Position numbers and translations under genes: made by a program | IMG/VR virus record: IMGVR_UViG_3300046660_000259 | Location: 1-35,339 of that record | Reading direction: 5' to 3' (one strand) | DNA length: 35,339 nucleotides | Origin: a virus | The notes under the pieces: model-generated | The model's database searches: none | Told to the model about the DNA's origin: nothing | What the model saw: only the letters and a program-made list of their open reading frames with translations | Shown: positions 22,747 through 29,639 of the stretch, piece by piece | Position numbering within the stretch: the first letter of the stretch is position 1 | Layout: the number at the start of each line of letters is the position of its first letter

Positions 22747-23085
22747 ATGAAGATTTACGTTGCTGGCAAAATGCGTGGTTTGCCATATTTCGGCTATCAG
22801 GCATTCAATGACGCGACGGCCAAGCTACGCGCTGAAGGTCACGAGGTGTTCAATCCGGTAGAGAGCGCGGAGAAGATTTACGGCCCGGGTATCTATCGCG
22901 ACAATCCCTCTGGCGACGAGGCAATAGCTGGAATTGATGGCCGACTAGTGTTCGGCAAGGATTTAGAGTTCGTCTGCAGCCACGCCGAAGCCGTTGCGTT
23001 GCTACCGAACTGGACGACCAGCAAAGGCGCGATTGCGGAGAAGGCAGTTGCAGAGGCTCTTGATTTGAAAGTGATGTATCTATGA
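22747..23085 (+). CDS. DUF4406 / deoxyribosyltransferase-like protein
   Basis: A 112-residue protein starting at ATG 22747, one base after the MazG-like stop. MKIYVAGKMRGLPYFGYQAF, then LRAEGHEVFNPVES, and AVALLPNWTTSKGAIAEKAV match DUF4406, a small nucleoside deoxyribosyltransferase-fold family in phages. It is a second member of this fold beside the protein at 21836, though shorter. Its stop overlaps the dNMP kinase start (ATGA). Confidence 0.8.
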   Translation: MKIYVAGKMRGLPYFGYQAFNDATAKLRAEGHEVFNPVESAEKIYGPGIYRDNPSGDEAIAGIDGRLVFGKDLEFVCSHAEAVALLPNWTTSKGAIAEKAVAEALDLKVMYL

Positions 23086-23615
23086 TTATCGGAATCGCTG
23101 GCGAGGCAGGCAGCGGCAAGGGCACCACGGCAGACGTTCTGTTGGAGCGCGGATTTACCCGCGGCAAGTTCGCCAACGCTTTGAAGGAAATGTTTCGCGC
23201 TCTGTTGAGGTATCAGGGCGTTGAGGACATCGAACGATATGTTGAAGGCGATCTAAAAGAACTGCCATCTCCGTACCTGAACAACAAGTCTCCGCGTGAG
23301 TTCATGCAGGGCATTGGCCAGTGGGGCAGGGAGTTCGGCGGCGAAGACTTTTGGGTTGATATCGAGTTCGGGGCGAAGAGCGAAGCAGAGAACCTGCTTT
23401 TCGACGACCTTCGCCACGACAACGAAGAGGCCGCGATTGTGCTGCGGGGCGGTGTGGTGCTGCAGCTTGTCGGGCGAGGCGGCATCAACAGCGATCATGT
23501 GTCGGAGCAGTTCAAGCCAAAGAACCCGGCCGCGGTAATCGACAACAGCGGCACGATTGAAGAGTTGCGCGACAAGGTCAACGAGTTCGCTCGCGATCTG
23601 AGTTGGGCTGCGTGA
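23082..23615 (+). CDS. Deoxynucleoside monophosphate kinase
   Basis: A 177-residue protein with a P-loop at the N-terminus (GIAGEAGSGKGTTADVL; Walker A GEAGSGKGT, residues 7-15). FANALKEMFRALLRY, NKSPREFMQGIGQWGRE, DLRHDNEEAAIVLRGGVVLQ and NSGTIEELRDKVNEF fit the phage dNMP kinase family, which phosphorylates dNMPs to dNDPs, often including modified bases. Together with the MazG-like and deoxyribosyltransferase-fold genes this suggests remodelling of the host nucleotide pool. Confidence 0.82.
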   Translation: MIIGIAGEAGSGKGTTADVLLERGFTRGKFANALKEMFRALLRYQGVEDIERYVEGDLKELPSPYLNNKSPREFMQGIGQWGREFGGEDFWVDIEFGAKSEAENLLFDDLRHDNEEAAIVLRGGVVLQLVGRGGINSDHVSEQFKPKNPAAVIDNSGTIEELRDKVNEFARDLSWAA

Positions 23616-23854
23616 TGGGGCCGGAGCAAACCAAGCTGATGGATCGTCTATTTGGCGATCCATCGCGCAAGTTGGTGAACTTCAAATTCACCCGCGGAGA
23701 CAAGCCGGCAACCGCGGAGGAGATTTGCGAGCAGATGAACAAAGCGTTTGAAGACCTTGAAAGGCGCCGGGCTTCCGGTGAGCTAGGGGACGGCTTGCCG
23801 GTTCGATCAAATAAACCACCTACGGACGTTCGCGAGTTTGTCGCGAACCTATAG
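23615..23854 (+). CDS. Small protein at the end of the middle operon (79 aa)
   Basis: ATG 23615 in a TGATG overlap. MGPEQTKLMDRLFGDPSRKL, then TAEEICEQMNKAFEDLERRR: a soluble helical protein with basic and acidic segments. Last gene before the terminator at 23867. Not recognised; position suggests a partner of nucleotide-metabolism or replication genes. Confidence 0.65.
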   Translation: MGPEQTKLMDRLFGDPSRKLVNFKFTRGDKPATAEEICEQMNKAFEDLERRRASGELGDGLPVRSNKPPTDVREFVANL

Positions 23855-23866
23855 CCTTCGTTACCC

Positions 23867-23897
23867 GCGCCCTGCTCATTCGAGCGGGGCGCTTTTT
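23867..23897 (+). terminator. Intrinsic terminator of the middle operon
   Basis: GCGCCCTGCTC (23867-23877), loop ATTC, GAGCGGGGCGC (23882-23892): an 11-bp stem with one wobble, followed by TTTTT. Confidence 0.88.
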
Positions 23898-23913
23898 CTG
23901 TTTTGGAGATACA

Positions 23914-24447
23914 ATGTACGAACGAATTCAAATGACGAACAGGACTCCGGTACCCATCTGGAACAAGCTCAACCCGCTGTGGTGGCTTGTCGGGCCTGAT
24001 GGGTGGACGGCGCCGACGATCAACAACGGCACGCCATACCTTCCCGGGGTGACCAATCAGCTACTGCGAAACTTCTATTGGTTCTGCCGTAACCCGGGCA
24101 TGAATCTGGTTGGCTATGTGCTGGGGGTGGAAGACAAGAACTATACGGCTGTCGGGCTGGCGCCCGTGCTGCTCACCACATGGCGCGACGCGAGCCCGCC
24201 AGCGCGGGGCTGGAAGTGGTCGGTCCTGTGGACGCCCTTCAGCGCTGGGGCCGCTGTCGTGGCTGCGCTGGCGATCGTAGGCGCTATCTGGTTGTGGTGG
24301 CCTCTGGCGATCTTGGCGGCGTTCGCTGCACTTAAGATCGCGGGGCCTCTGCCGTTCGTGTCGTACAGCGGCCCGGTAGAATTCTATCTCGGCTGGCGAG
24401 CCTACAGCGGCGGGTTCGGGCTGAAGCTGGTTAAGGGCAGCGCATAA
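23914..24447 (+). CDS. Integral membrane protein (DUF7338-like)
   Basis: A 177-residue protein preceded by TTGGAGATA. It has a Trp/Pro-rich N-terminal half (NKLNPLWWLVGPDGW, then RNFYWFCRNPGMNLVGYVLG), two membrane helices at about 108-143 (GAAVVAALAIVGAIWLWW, PLAILAAFAALKI) and a closing PFVSYSGPVEFYLGWRAY. NLVGYVLG...FYLGWR is a conserved pattern in uncharacterised phage membrane proteins. It is the only gene between the middle-operon terminator and the bidirectional terminator, so it probably has its own promoter, not identified here. Confidence 0.65.
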   Translation: MYERIQMTNRTPVPIWNKLNPLWWLVGPDGWTAPTINNGTPYLPGVTNQLLRNFYWFCRNPGMNLVGYVLGVEDKNYTAVGLAPVLLTTWRDASPPARGWKWSVLWTPFSAGAAVVAALAIVGAIWLWWPLAILAAFAALKIAGPLPFVSYSGPVEFYLGWRAYSGGFGLKLVKGSA

Positions 24448-24453
24448 AAGAAA

Positions 24454-24482
24454 AGCCCCGCTTCGGCGGGGCTATTTTTTTT
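24454..24482. terminator. Bidirectional terminator between convergent operons
   Basis: AGCCCCGC (24454-24461), TTCG, GCGGGGCT (24466-24473) with A TTTTTTTT on the right and AAAAGAAAA on the left, so both strands have a T-run after the stem. It separates the rightward membrane-protein gene from the leftward gene ending at 24486. Confidence 0.9.
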
Positions 24483-24485
24483 GAC

Positions 24486-24749
24486 TTACGCCAACCGGGT
24501 GAGGCAATCGAGCGCGGCGAAGTTGACTTCATCGATCCACGCGGCTTCCTTCTTGGTGAACACCGCGGCCAGTTCCTTGGCGAGCGCGGCAATGTGCTTG
24601 CCGGTGAGGCGGGTGGACTTGCCGCCGTTCAGAACCTGCCAAACGATCGTTGCCCCGGTGTTGCTGTTGGCGCCGATGTAGAGGGCGGTTTCGTTGCCGT
24701 TGTTGAAGCGGAGGGTACCGATTTTGGAAGCCGACTTGTTGATGGCCAT
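24486..24749 (-). CDS. Small protein behind promoter copy 2 (87 aa)
   Basis: Starts MAINKSASKIGTLRFNNGNE after AGAAGGAACG, then ALYIGANSNTGATIVWQVLN and a helical, Lys/Ala-rich tail. The beta-rich first half followed by a helix suggests a small beta-sheet domain. It is driven by the operator-promoter at 24774-24802 and ends at the bidirectional terminator. Not recognised. Confidence 0.7.
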   Translation of the reverse strand: MAINKSASKIGTLRFNNGNETALYIGANSNTGATIVWQVLNGGKSTRLTGKHIAALAKELAAVFTKKEAAWIDEVNFAALDCLTRLA

Positions 24750-24773
24750 GTGCTCGTTCCTTCTGTTGAAACA

Positions 24774-24802
24774 AACATAGGGCAGACGGCCCTATGCGTC
24801 AA
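24774..24802 (-). promoter_or_regulatory. TAGGGC operator-promoter copy 2
   Basis: Leftward -35 TTGACG (24802-24797), 17-base spacer, -10 TATGTT (24779-24774). Half-sites TAGGGC 24778-24783 and GCCCTA 24789-24794. The last codons of the preceding gene (LVVDA-stop) are read through the -35 region and its TAG stop lies in the dyad. Confidence 0.88.
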
Positions 24803-25022
24803 CAACTAAATGCGGCAGGATCGAATTTAGTTTTCCCGGGGGCAGGGTGGCCGCATCCATGGACGAGGTCCCATACGCGTCGAAGTGAACTCTGGGGTCT
24901 AGCTCATTCGCCTTAGCCGTGGCCTCTCGGACGGCATCTTTGGCTCGTTGATGGTCTTTAAATGGACCTAGCAACCATGCGGTACGCTCGCCCCGTTGTA
25001 GGGTGACGTAGTAGCCCTTCAT
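24792..25022 (-). CDS. Small protein (76 aa) ending inside a promoter
   Basis: MKGYYVTLQRGERTAWLLGP followed by FKDHQRAKDAVREATAKANE, an N-terminal strand pair and helix like small 'modulator' domains with a basic helix. The ATG overlaps the preceding stop (ATGA). Its C-terminal residues LVVDA and stop are encoded by promoter copy 2. Third gene of the cassette starting at 25473. Function unknown. Confidence 0.65.
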   Translation of the reverse strand: MKGYYVTLQRGERTAWLLGPFKDHQRAKDAVREATAKANELDPRVHFDAYGTSSMDAATLPPGKLNSILPHLVVDA

Positions 25023-25198
25023 TTCCCCATCCTCCCGACTATCTCCCGCAGAGCCTCTAGGCGGCTGCCGGAGGCCGGACGCTTCCCGCCCATGATCGCC
25101 CGGGCTTCATCGGCCAAACGCCCCACGGCCTTCGGCAGCCCCGCCCTGATGGCGTTCTCTAGGGCTATGACTTCTTCCATTCCGGTTGGCTGTTTCAC
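25019..25198 (-). CDS. Small helical protein (59 aa)
   Basis: GTG at 25198 overlaps the previous stop (GTGA) after GGGAGTTGGAG; MKQPTGMEEVIALENAIRAG, then LPKAVGRLADEARAIMGG and EALREIVGRMGK. All-helical and basic at the end. The stop overlaps the start of the 76-residue gene. A later in-frame ATG at 25180 would give 53 residues; coupling favours the GTG. Not recognised. Confidence 0.6.
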   Translation of the reverse strand: MKQPTGMEEVIALENAIRAGLPKAVGRLADEARAIMGGKRPASGSRLEALREIVGRMGK

Positions 25199-25473
25199 GA
25201 CTCCAACTCCCGCAAAAGCTCGTCGTCCGACATGAAGATTTCATCAAGCGACAACGGCGCGTCATCTTCCATCGCATCCATGTAGCTGCGTGCGCTCTGT
25301 CCGCTCGGTGTCGCCTGCATGCGGAGCATCATAGCCCGCTCTTCGCGGGAGGCGGCCAAATCGGCGTCATGCATATCTGCGAACTCTCCGCGGAAGCACT
25401 CAACGCCATTCCAGTCGGTAACCGTCACGGTGAACTTGCCGGTCACCTTGTTCTTCGCGCTGCGGGTGTGCAT
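25195..25473 (-). CDS. Small acidic protein behind promoter copy 3 (92 aa)
   Basis: First gene of a three-gene cassette. MHTRSAKNKVTGKFTVTVTD, then DWNGVECFRGEF, a helix with EERAMMLRMQ, and an acidic tail (SLDEIFMSDDELLRELES). The leader ACGGAGTTAAGCAGATG is nearly identical to that of the gene at 28055. No known family seen. Confidence 0.65.
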   Translation of the reverse strand: MHTRSAKNKVTGKFTVTVTDWNGVECFRGEFADMHDADLAASREERAMMLRMQATPSGQSARSYMDAMEDDAPLSLDEIFMSDDELLRELES

Positions 25474-25500
25474 CTGCTTAACTCCGTTCCTGATAGACTC

Positions 25501-25529
25501 ACCATAGGGCCAACCGCCCTAGGCGTCAA
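25501..25529 (-). promoter_or_regulatory. TAGGGC operator-promoter copy 3
   Basis: Leftward -35 TTGACG (25529-25524), 17-base spacer, -10 TATGGT (25506-25501). Half-sites TAGGGC 25505-25510 and GCCCTA 25516-25521; the outer right base of the dyad is G rather than T. The TAG stop of the gene at 25530 abuts the -35. Confidence 0.87.
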
Positions 25530-25736
25530 CTACCAATTTGCAGAATCGTCAAAAGAAAATTCACGCACCACTTCAGGGCAGGCAAAAACGACAACGTCGC
25601 CCGGGGCTATATCAGCCTCCGCGCGACGGTCATAGAACCGATGAAAGAAATCCGGCTTGCCCCAGACCTTGACCGCGGCGTGGTAGCGATCGTCTTTGAA
25701 GCCGACGAAGTGGAGGAGGGGAGTCACTACCGCCAA
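25530..25736 (-). CDS. Small protein downstream of the RlaP-like gene (68 aa)
   Basis: TTG start at 25736 overlapping the preceding gene by 10 bp; MAVVTPLLHFVGFKDDRYHA, VKVWGKPDFFHRFYDRRAEA, then DIAPGDVVVFACPE. This is a compact alpha/beta protein similar in composition to small hypothetical proteins of rhizobial phages and plasmids, where 'HFVGFrddryw.Av.vwG.PdFiHr.wD.ra' is a recurring pattern. Function unknown. Its stop touches promoter copy 3. Confidence 0.65.
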   Translation of the reverse strand: MAVVTPLLHFVGFKDDRYHAAVKVWGKPDFFHRFYDRRAEADIAPGDVVVFACPEVVREFSFDDSANW

Positions 25737-26467
25737 TGCCTGCTGTGTAGGTCGACCATAAGCCTATTGATGCCGGCCGTATCCGCGTCCCACTGGCAAT
25801 GTTCAACTAGCGCCCTAAGAGTCGACTCCGTCTCTTCGATCAACCGCAAGGCATCGGCCGCGTTGATCTCACCAACTCTCATAGCGCGGAGAGTCGTCAG
25901 GTTCGGTTCTGCAACCGGCAGTGTTAGCGTTCCGCTTCTCATTAGCTCGACACCTTCGAAGCCAAGTCGCAACGCGTGCATGGCGAATTTGGTATCGTAG
26001 CCGTACTTCGCGACCAACTCCGGACGGCTGACGGTATGAGCCTTCTCGCCTTTCATTTTTTGTTTCTGTGCGATCAGGTAACCTAAGAAACGTTCGCCGG
26101 CTTCGCGACTAACAAAACAATCGCGCGCCTTGACCAACATCTTACCTTCATCTGTGATGTTGATATACTCTGGCAGCCAAAGCAAAATCATTACAGACGG
26201 ATTGCCCTTGGCCGCAAGACGGCAAAATTTGCGAAGGCTGTACATCGTCAAATCAAGATCGCCGGGGCCGCTACGAACGCCGTTGGGCTGCGTTCGCCAA
26301 ATGTAATGGTCTAGCGGCTCAAGACCGCAGACATTCTGCGGAGGCTCAATGAAGATTCCGGTTTCGTCGCGGTCGTCTTGACCAATAATGTTGATGCCGT
26401 GCGCTGTAGAGCCGACTAAGCCGCGCAAGATTTCGTTGTTGGTAACTATGTCTTTGTCGCTGGTCAT
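25727..26467 (-). CDS. RlaP-like nucleotidyltransferase
   Basis: A 246-residue protein. ILRGLVGSTAHGINIIGQDD, then RDETGIFIEP, is the active-site region of the DNA polymerase beta-type nucleotidyltransferases of the RlaP family (G-S helix and D-x-D pair). LDLTMYSLRKFCRLAAKGNP and MLLWLP, followed by AHGF-type helices (TKFAMHALRLGFEGVELM), are also typical. The enzymes transfer nucleotides to RNA or proteins; targets are unknown. It overlaps its 38-residue neighbour by 4 bp and lies in the cassette begun at 27598. Confidence 0.8.
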   Translation of the reverse strand: MTSDKDIVTNNEILRGLVGSTAHGINIIGQDDRDETGIFIEPPQNVCGLEPLDHYIWRTQPNGVRSGPGDLDLTMYSLRKFCRLAAKGNPSVMILLWLPEYINITDEGKMLVKARDCFVSREAGERFLGYLIAQKQKMKGEKAHTVSRPELVAKYGYDTKFAMHALRLGFEGVELMRSGTLTLPVAEPNLTTLRAMRVGEINAADALRLIEETESTLRALVEHCQWDADTAGINRLMVDLHSRHWR

Positions 26468-26580
26468 TTCGATTCCTTCACGTCCCGCTCTGCCTGCCGG
26501 ATCATTCTCGCCAGTGCCGCCAGCGTTCTAGCTGACGGCGGCAGGCTGTAGAAGTCTTTCGCTCGTTCCTCCGGCGTCAT
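26464..26580 (-). CDS. Very small protein between ParB-like and RlaP-like genes (38 aa)
   Basis: MTPEERAKDFYSLPPSARTL followed by AALARMIRQAERDVKESK. Its ATG overlaps the ParB-like stop (TGATG), its TGA overlaps the RlaP-like ATG (ATGA), and it has a GAAGGAAT ribosome site for the next gene in its tail. The double coupling is strong support for a real gene. Helical, function unknown. Confidence 0.65.
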   Translation of the reverse strand: MTPEERAKDFYSLPPSARTLAALARMIRQAERDVKESK

Positions 26581-27356
26581 CACGCCACTTCCAAGCTAAG
26601 CTGCGTTACGATCTTCTGAGCGGCGGGCTTGAGACCGCTGTTGCCGGCTGCGATGTCGCGAACGAATTTCACGAGCACCGCGACATTCTTCGGCGTCGGA
26701 TCGAATTCGCCTTTGCTCTGCCGGATGGTCTTCGCTGTCACCTTCCCGCCGCTCTTGGCCGCTGCGGCCAGCGTCGCACCGGCCTTGGCGCCTTCCTTCT
26801 TGACCACCTTGGCCGCGGTGCTGGCCGCAACCTCGCCACTACGCACCATGGCTTGCACGTCCGGAGCCGCACCAAGAAGCGTCACGTATTGGTCGACGGC
26901 GCCGGCAGACTTCCAGCCGAGTCGCTGCGCGATCTTCGCGGCATCCCAGCCGAAGGCCATCAGGCGCCGAACGACTTCCGCGATAGCCAGCGGCGACAAC
27001 GCCTTGCCGGAGTTCGAAATAACAAGATTGATTACGCGCTCAACTTCGTTGGTGCCCTTCGGCTCCGGAATGGTCGGAACGGTTTCGATCTCCGCGCCCT
27101 CGCTGATGGCCAGCATGGTTGCAGCGTGCCGGCAGTGGCCGGCAACAACGTAGATGTCTTCGCCTTCCAAGCGGACTTCCAGCGGCACGCGAACACCGGA
27201 CTCCTTGATTGAGTCGGCCAGCCAGCGAACGTGCGCGATGGTCTCAGGGTCTTTCATGTCCCGCACGTTGTACGTCGGGTCTACCTTCAGCGCCCGCGGG
27301 TCGACGGGGTAGGAGTCGCGCTTGCCCTTGACGGCTTCGTGGTCACGGAATTGCAT
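26580..27356 (-). CDS. ParB-like protein
   Basis: A 258-residue protein, ATG after AAAGAGGA. An N-terminal ParB/Srx domain (about 15-115) contains VVAGHCRHAATML, the altered GxxR nucleotide-binding motif (G-H-C-R-H instead of G-E-R-R), followed by an HTH at about 130-160 (AKIAQRLGWKSAGAVDQYVT) and a basic, Ala/Lys-rich segment (about 180-215). ParB proteins bind CTP and DNA for segregation; phage copies can also be nucleases or transcription regulators. No ParA gene is present, so partition is doubtful. It lies in the cassette controlled by promoter copy 4. Confidence 0.8.
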   Translation of the reverse strand: MQFRDHEAVKGKRDSYPVDPRALKVDPTYNVRDMKDPETIAHVRWLADSIKESGVRVPLEVRLEGEDIYVVAGHCRHAATMLAISEGAEIETVPTIPEPKGTNEVERVINLVISNSGKALSPLAIAEVVRRLMAFGWDAAKIAQRLGWKSAGAVDQYVTLLGAAPDVQAMVRSGEVAASTAAKVVKKEGAKAGATLAAAAKSGGKVTAKTIRQSKGEFDPTPKNVAVLVKFVRDIAAGNSGLKPAAQKIVTQLSLEVA

Positions 27357-27406
27357 GGGGAGTCCTCTTTGGTTGGAAGTGGTGGGGCATTTGCGCCCCG
27401 GCTGTT

Positions 27407-27598
27407 TCAGTAGTGATGGCGGCTGCCAACGTAGTTGAAATCGTCAAGGGCGTTTTCCGCGCCGCACTCGTCGCCGGCTTCGATCCAAGCCACAATGCTG
27501 TGACGAAGCTTGGTGGTGTCTTCCAAGATCGGAAGGCCGGCTTCGCGGGCTGCGGTTTCAAGTTCTTCGCGGCTGGTGTTTTCGTGGATGAAGAGCAT
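27407..27598 (-). CDS. Small protein leading the ParB-like cassette (63 aa)
   Basis: MLFIHENTSREELETAAREA, LPILEDTTKLRHSIVAWIEA, then DDFNYVGSRHHY. Leader AAAGGAACGCCACATG resembles that of the 24749 gene. It is followed by 50 non-coding bases and the ParB-like gene. A soluble alpha/beta mini-domain; no function recognised. Confidence 0.65.
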   Translation of the reverse strand: MLFIHENTSREELETAAREAGLPILEDTTKLRHSIVAWIEAGDECGAENALDDFNYVGSRHHY

Positions 27599-27624
27599 GT
27601 GGCGTTCCTTTGTTCTGATGATTG

Positions 27625-27653
27625 ACCATAGGGCGAGGAGCCCTATGAGTCAA
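27625..27653 (-). promoter_or_regulatory. TAGGGC operator-promoter copy 4
   Basis: Leftward -35 TTGACT (27653-27648), 17-base spacer, -10 TATGGT (27630-27625). Half-sites TAGGGC 27629-27634 and GCCCTA 27640-27645. It heads the ParB-like/RlaP-like cassette. The TAG stop of the gene at 27657 lies in the conserved TTAGTTG stretch next to the -35. Confidence 0.88.
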
Positions 27654-27656
27654 CAA

Positions 27657-27989
27657 CTAATCGATGTAGGTCCAAAACTTTTTGATGGCCTTTTCGTAGC
27701 CGTAAGCAATCAGCACTTCGCGGAATGCCGACATTGAGTCCTGATAAATGTCCGCGCTCTGGCTGCAGACACCGGCCGGGATGAAGTGCTTAACTGAAAT
27801 GTCTCCGCCAGCGGACGCGAAGCCATGGGCGATCGCTTCTTTGGCAAGCTTCGTATTGCCCTTTAGGTACATAATCGCGCTACCGCATGACCCGCGGTCT
27901 TCCTTACCGTCGCGGTCCCAGATAGCCAGCGCCTTGGCTTCGGCTGCGGTGCGGGCGAGGGTGAGAACTTCAAGAGCGGTGATGGTCAT
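27657..27989 (-). CDS. Small protein behind promoter copy 5 (110 aa)
   Basis: MTITALEVLTLARTAAEAKA, DRDGKEDRGSCGSAIMYLKG, then AKEAIAHGFASAGGDISVKH and SAFREVLIAYGYEKAIKKFW. A soluble alpha/beta protein with Cys in the G-S-C-G-S turn and another near residue 73. GGAGACG ribosome site. Single-gene cassette between promoter copies 4 and 5. Not recognised. Confidence 0.7.
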   Translation of the reverse strand: MTITALEVLTLARTAAEAKALAIWDRDGKEDRGSCGSAIMYLKGNTKLAKEAIAHGFASAGGDISVKHFIPAGVCSQSADIYQDSMSAFREVLIAYGYEKAIKKFWTYID

Positions 27990-28016
27990 GTGCGCGTCTC
28001 CGGTCGGTGTGTCTCT

Positions 28017-28045
28017 TATATAGGGCCGTACGCCCTATACGTCAA
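28017..28045 (-). promoter_or_regulatory. TAGGGC operator-promoter copy 5
   Basis: Leftward -35 TTGACG (28045-28040), 17-base spacer, -10 TATATA (28022-28017), the best -10 of the set. Half-sites TAGGGC 28021-28026 and GCCCTA 28032-28037. Confidence 0.9.
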
Positions 28046-28054
28046 CAACTGTTT

Positions 28055-28270
28055 TTAATTCGAAGCAAGGTTGGCGGTGTGCCAACCGTTGGCCCAACCC
28101 TTCCAAACAGCCGTTGAGAGTTTGCAGCCAATCTTTCCAGTGGGGTTAGCTTCGCGAAGCAGAGGCATAACGGCCGGGTCAAGGCAGGGTGCAGACTTGA
28201 TGCCAGCGGCGAAAGCTGCGGCACCTGCGGCCTGTGCCCGGGTGTAGAAAGCGGTCTCTGCCTTGGTCAT
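28055..28270 (-). CDS. Rmf/CrpP-like small protein (71 aa)
   Basis: MTKAETAFYTRAQAAGAAAF, AAGIKSAPCLDPAV, then STAVWKGWANGWHTANLAS. The Ala/Gly helix, Pro-Cys segment and W-x-x-G-W ending resemble ribosome modulation factor/CrpP-type proteins. Single-gene cassette between promoter copies 5 and 6. Its leader ACGGAGTTGAGCAGATG is nearly identical to that at 25473. Assignment by pattern only. Confidence 0.5.
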   Translation of the reverse strand: MTKAETAFYTRAQAAGAAAFAAGIKSAPCLDPAVMPLLREANPTGKIGCKLSTAVWKGWANGWHTANLASN

Positions 28271-28296
28271 CTGCTCAACTCCGTTTCAATGACCAG

Positions 28297-28325
28297 ACGA
28301 TAGGGCAACACGCCCTATACGTCAA
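28297..28325 (-). promoter_or_regulatory. TAGGGC operator-promoter copy 6
   Basis: Leftward -35 TTGACG (28325-28320), 17-base spacer, -10 TATCGT (28302-28297). Half-sites TAGGGC 28301-28306 and GCCCTA 28312-28317. The stop of the methyltransferase gene is a few bases upstream. Confidence 0.88.
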
Positions 28326-28328
28326 CAC

Positions 28329-29639
28329 CTATTTTGCAGTCATCTTCAAAATAGTTGTGTTGGTGTTGGTTCCGCTCTCACTGAAAGAACCAACCGGCAA
28401 ATCAGACCACCGGCCATCAAGGAGTCCATGATCGTATCGAGCCGTAGCCGGCAGGATTGCGGTTAGAACACCACCGGGATTCAGAAACTTTAAGGCGTGC
28501 TCAACGTGCTTTGCATAGTGCTTGCCGTAGAATGGCGGATTCATCACGACTCGGTCGTAGATCGGAGTCGGGACAGTTTCTAGGAAGTTGGCCAGCAACA
28601 CGCTATGCCCCTTGGCTCGCGTTTCCGCGGCCCTACGTGCGTCGACTTCGATTCCGTAGACATCTGCGCCAGCCTTTCGCAGAGCATCCATAAACCGCCC
28701 GCAACCGCACGAGGGCTCTAGAACCTTTTGGCCTTTGATCGGATAAAGATCGGCAATCACGGTCTCAACCACCTTCGCCGGGGTCGGGTAATACTGAAGG
28801 TCTTTTGAAACTGCGGTGCTTGCCCGAGTCTTTTCCGGCTTCTCTTCGGTCGTGTCCGGCAGAACGTTTCCGTAATATTCCGCGAGGGCTCGGTTAATAT
28901 CCTTCAGAGTCTCGGGTTCGAAAATCAAATGTCCGTTGCCGTTGGCGAAGCGACGGAGACGAACGCCGCGGGCGGTTACCTTGACCATTGCGCCGCGGTA
29001 GCCGTATGGCTTTTCGCCGTTCTCTAGCAACGCGCATTCGTCGCTAAGCAGCGCAGAAACTTCGTCATGCTCAACTAGCGGCTTGCCCTGATAGGCCGCT
29101 AAAGCGTTCAGGATGTTAACGACCTGATCACGCCCATAGCTGCCATAGTTGCCAACGCTACGAATGATGACCCGCTTGGGAAGGCCGGCAACTCCAATCT
29201 TGACCTTGTCGTGGCTCTTGTATGCCGGATCAAGGTTGCAAAACACTTCGGCAAGTCCGCGCAAAATGTTGCCGCGGGGGTCTAAGATGAACTGGCCGAA
29301 CGTTGCGCGGATGTTTTCGAGGGTGAACGGCTCCGGCTTCTCTAGCGCCTGATCGAATCGGCGCTTATCGTTGGCGCTGCAAATCCGTTCGATATTGAGC
29401 CCGTCGTAAACGTGGCGCCATGCCGACTTCAAGAGGCTGTCCGACAGAACCGACTCGTAAACGTGGCCGGTATCGATTTGAGTCCGCCCAAAAGTCCCCG
29501 CGATTGTAGCCGCCATCTTGAGCGCATCGCCAGCCGCGTTGAACTCGGCTAGCGCTGCCTGCGCTTGGCTGCGCTTGTGCTCGTACTCCGACACGACATC
29601 GGAAAGGCTGCGCTGCAGGGTGGGTACATGCATATTCAT
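28329..29639 (-). CDS. DUF4942 - DNA N6-adenine methyltransferase fusion
   Basis: A 436-residue protein. The N-terminal ~260 residues match DUF4942 (FGQFILDPRGNILRGLAEVF, then KIGVAGLPKRVIIRSV), a domain often joined to phage or plasmid methyltransferases. From residue 280 (LQYYPTPAKVVETVIADLYP) a class I methyltransferase follows: motif I VLEPSCGCGRF (306-316) and catalytic NPPF (367-370), implying methylation of an exocyclic amino group, most likely adenine N6. No partner nuclease is present, so it looks like an orphan methylase for protection or regulation. It overlaps the preceding gene by 4 bp. Confidence 0.85.
   Translation of the reverse strand: MNMHVPTLQRSLSDVVSEYEHKRSQAQAALAEFNAAGDALKMAATIAGTFGRTQIDTGHVYESVLSDSLLKSAWRHVYDGLNIERICSANDKRRFDQALEKPEPFTLENIRATFGQFILDPRGNILRGLAEVFCNLDPAYKSHDKVKIGVAGLPKRVIIRSVGNYGSYGRDQVVNILNALAAYQGKPLVEHDEVSALLSDECALLENGEKPYGYRGAMVKVTARGVRLRRFANGNGHLIFEPETLKDINRALAEYYGNVLPDTTEEKPEKTRASTAVSKDLQYYPTPAKVVETVIADLYPIKGQKVLEPSCGCGRFMDALRKAGADVYGIEVDARRAAETRAKGHSVLLANFLETVPTPIYDRVVMNPPFYGKHYAKHVEHALKFLNPGGVLTAILPATARYDHGLLDGRWSDLPVGSFSESGTNTNTTILKMTAK

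Noticed and set aside
26629-27212. Rightward open frames opposite the ParB-like gene
   Set aside because: Low-complexity shadows of a GC-rich leftward gene with clear domains; no ribosome sites.
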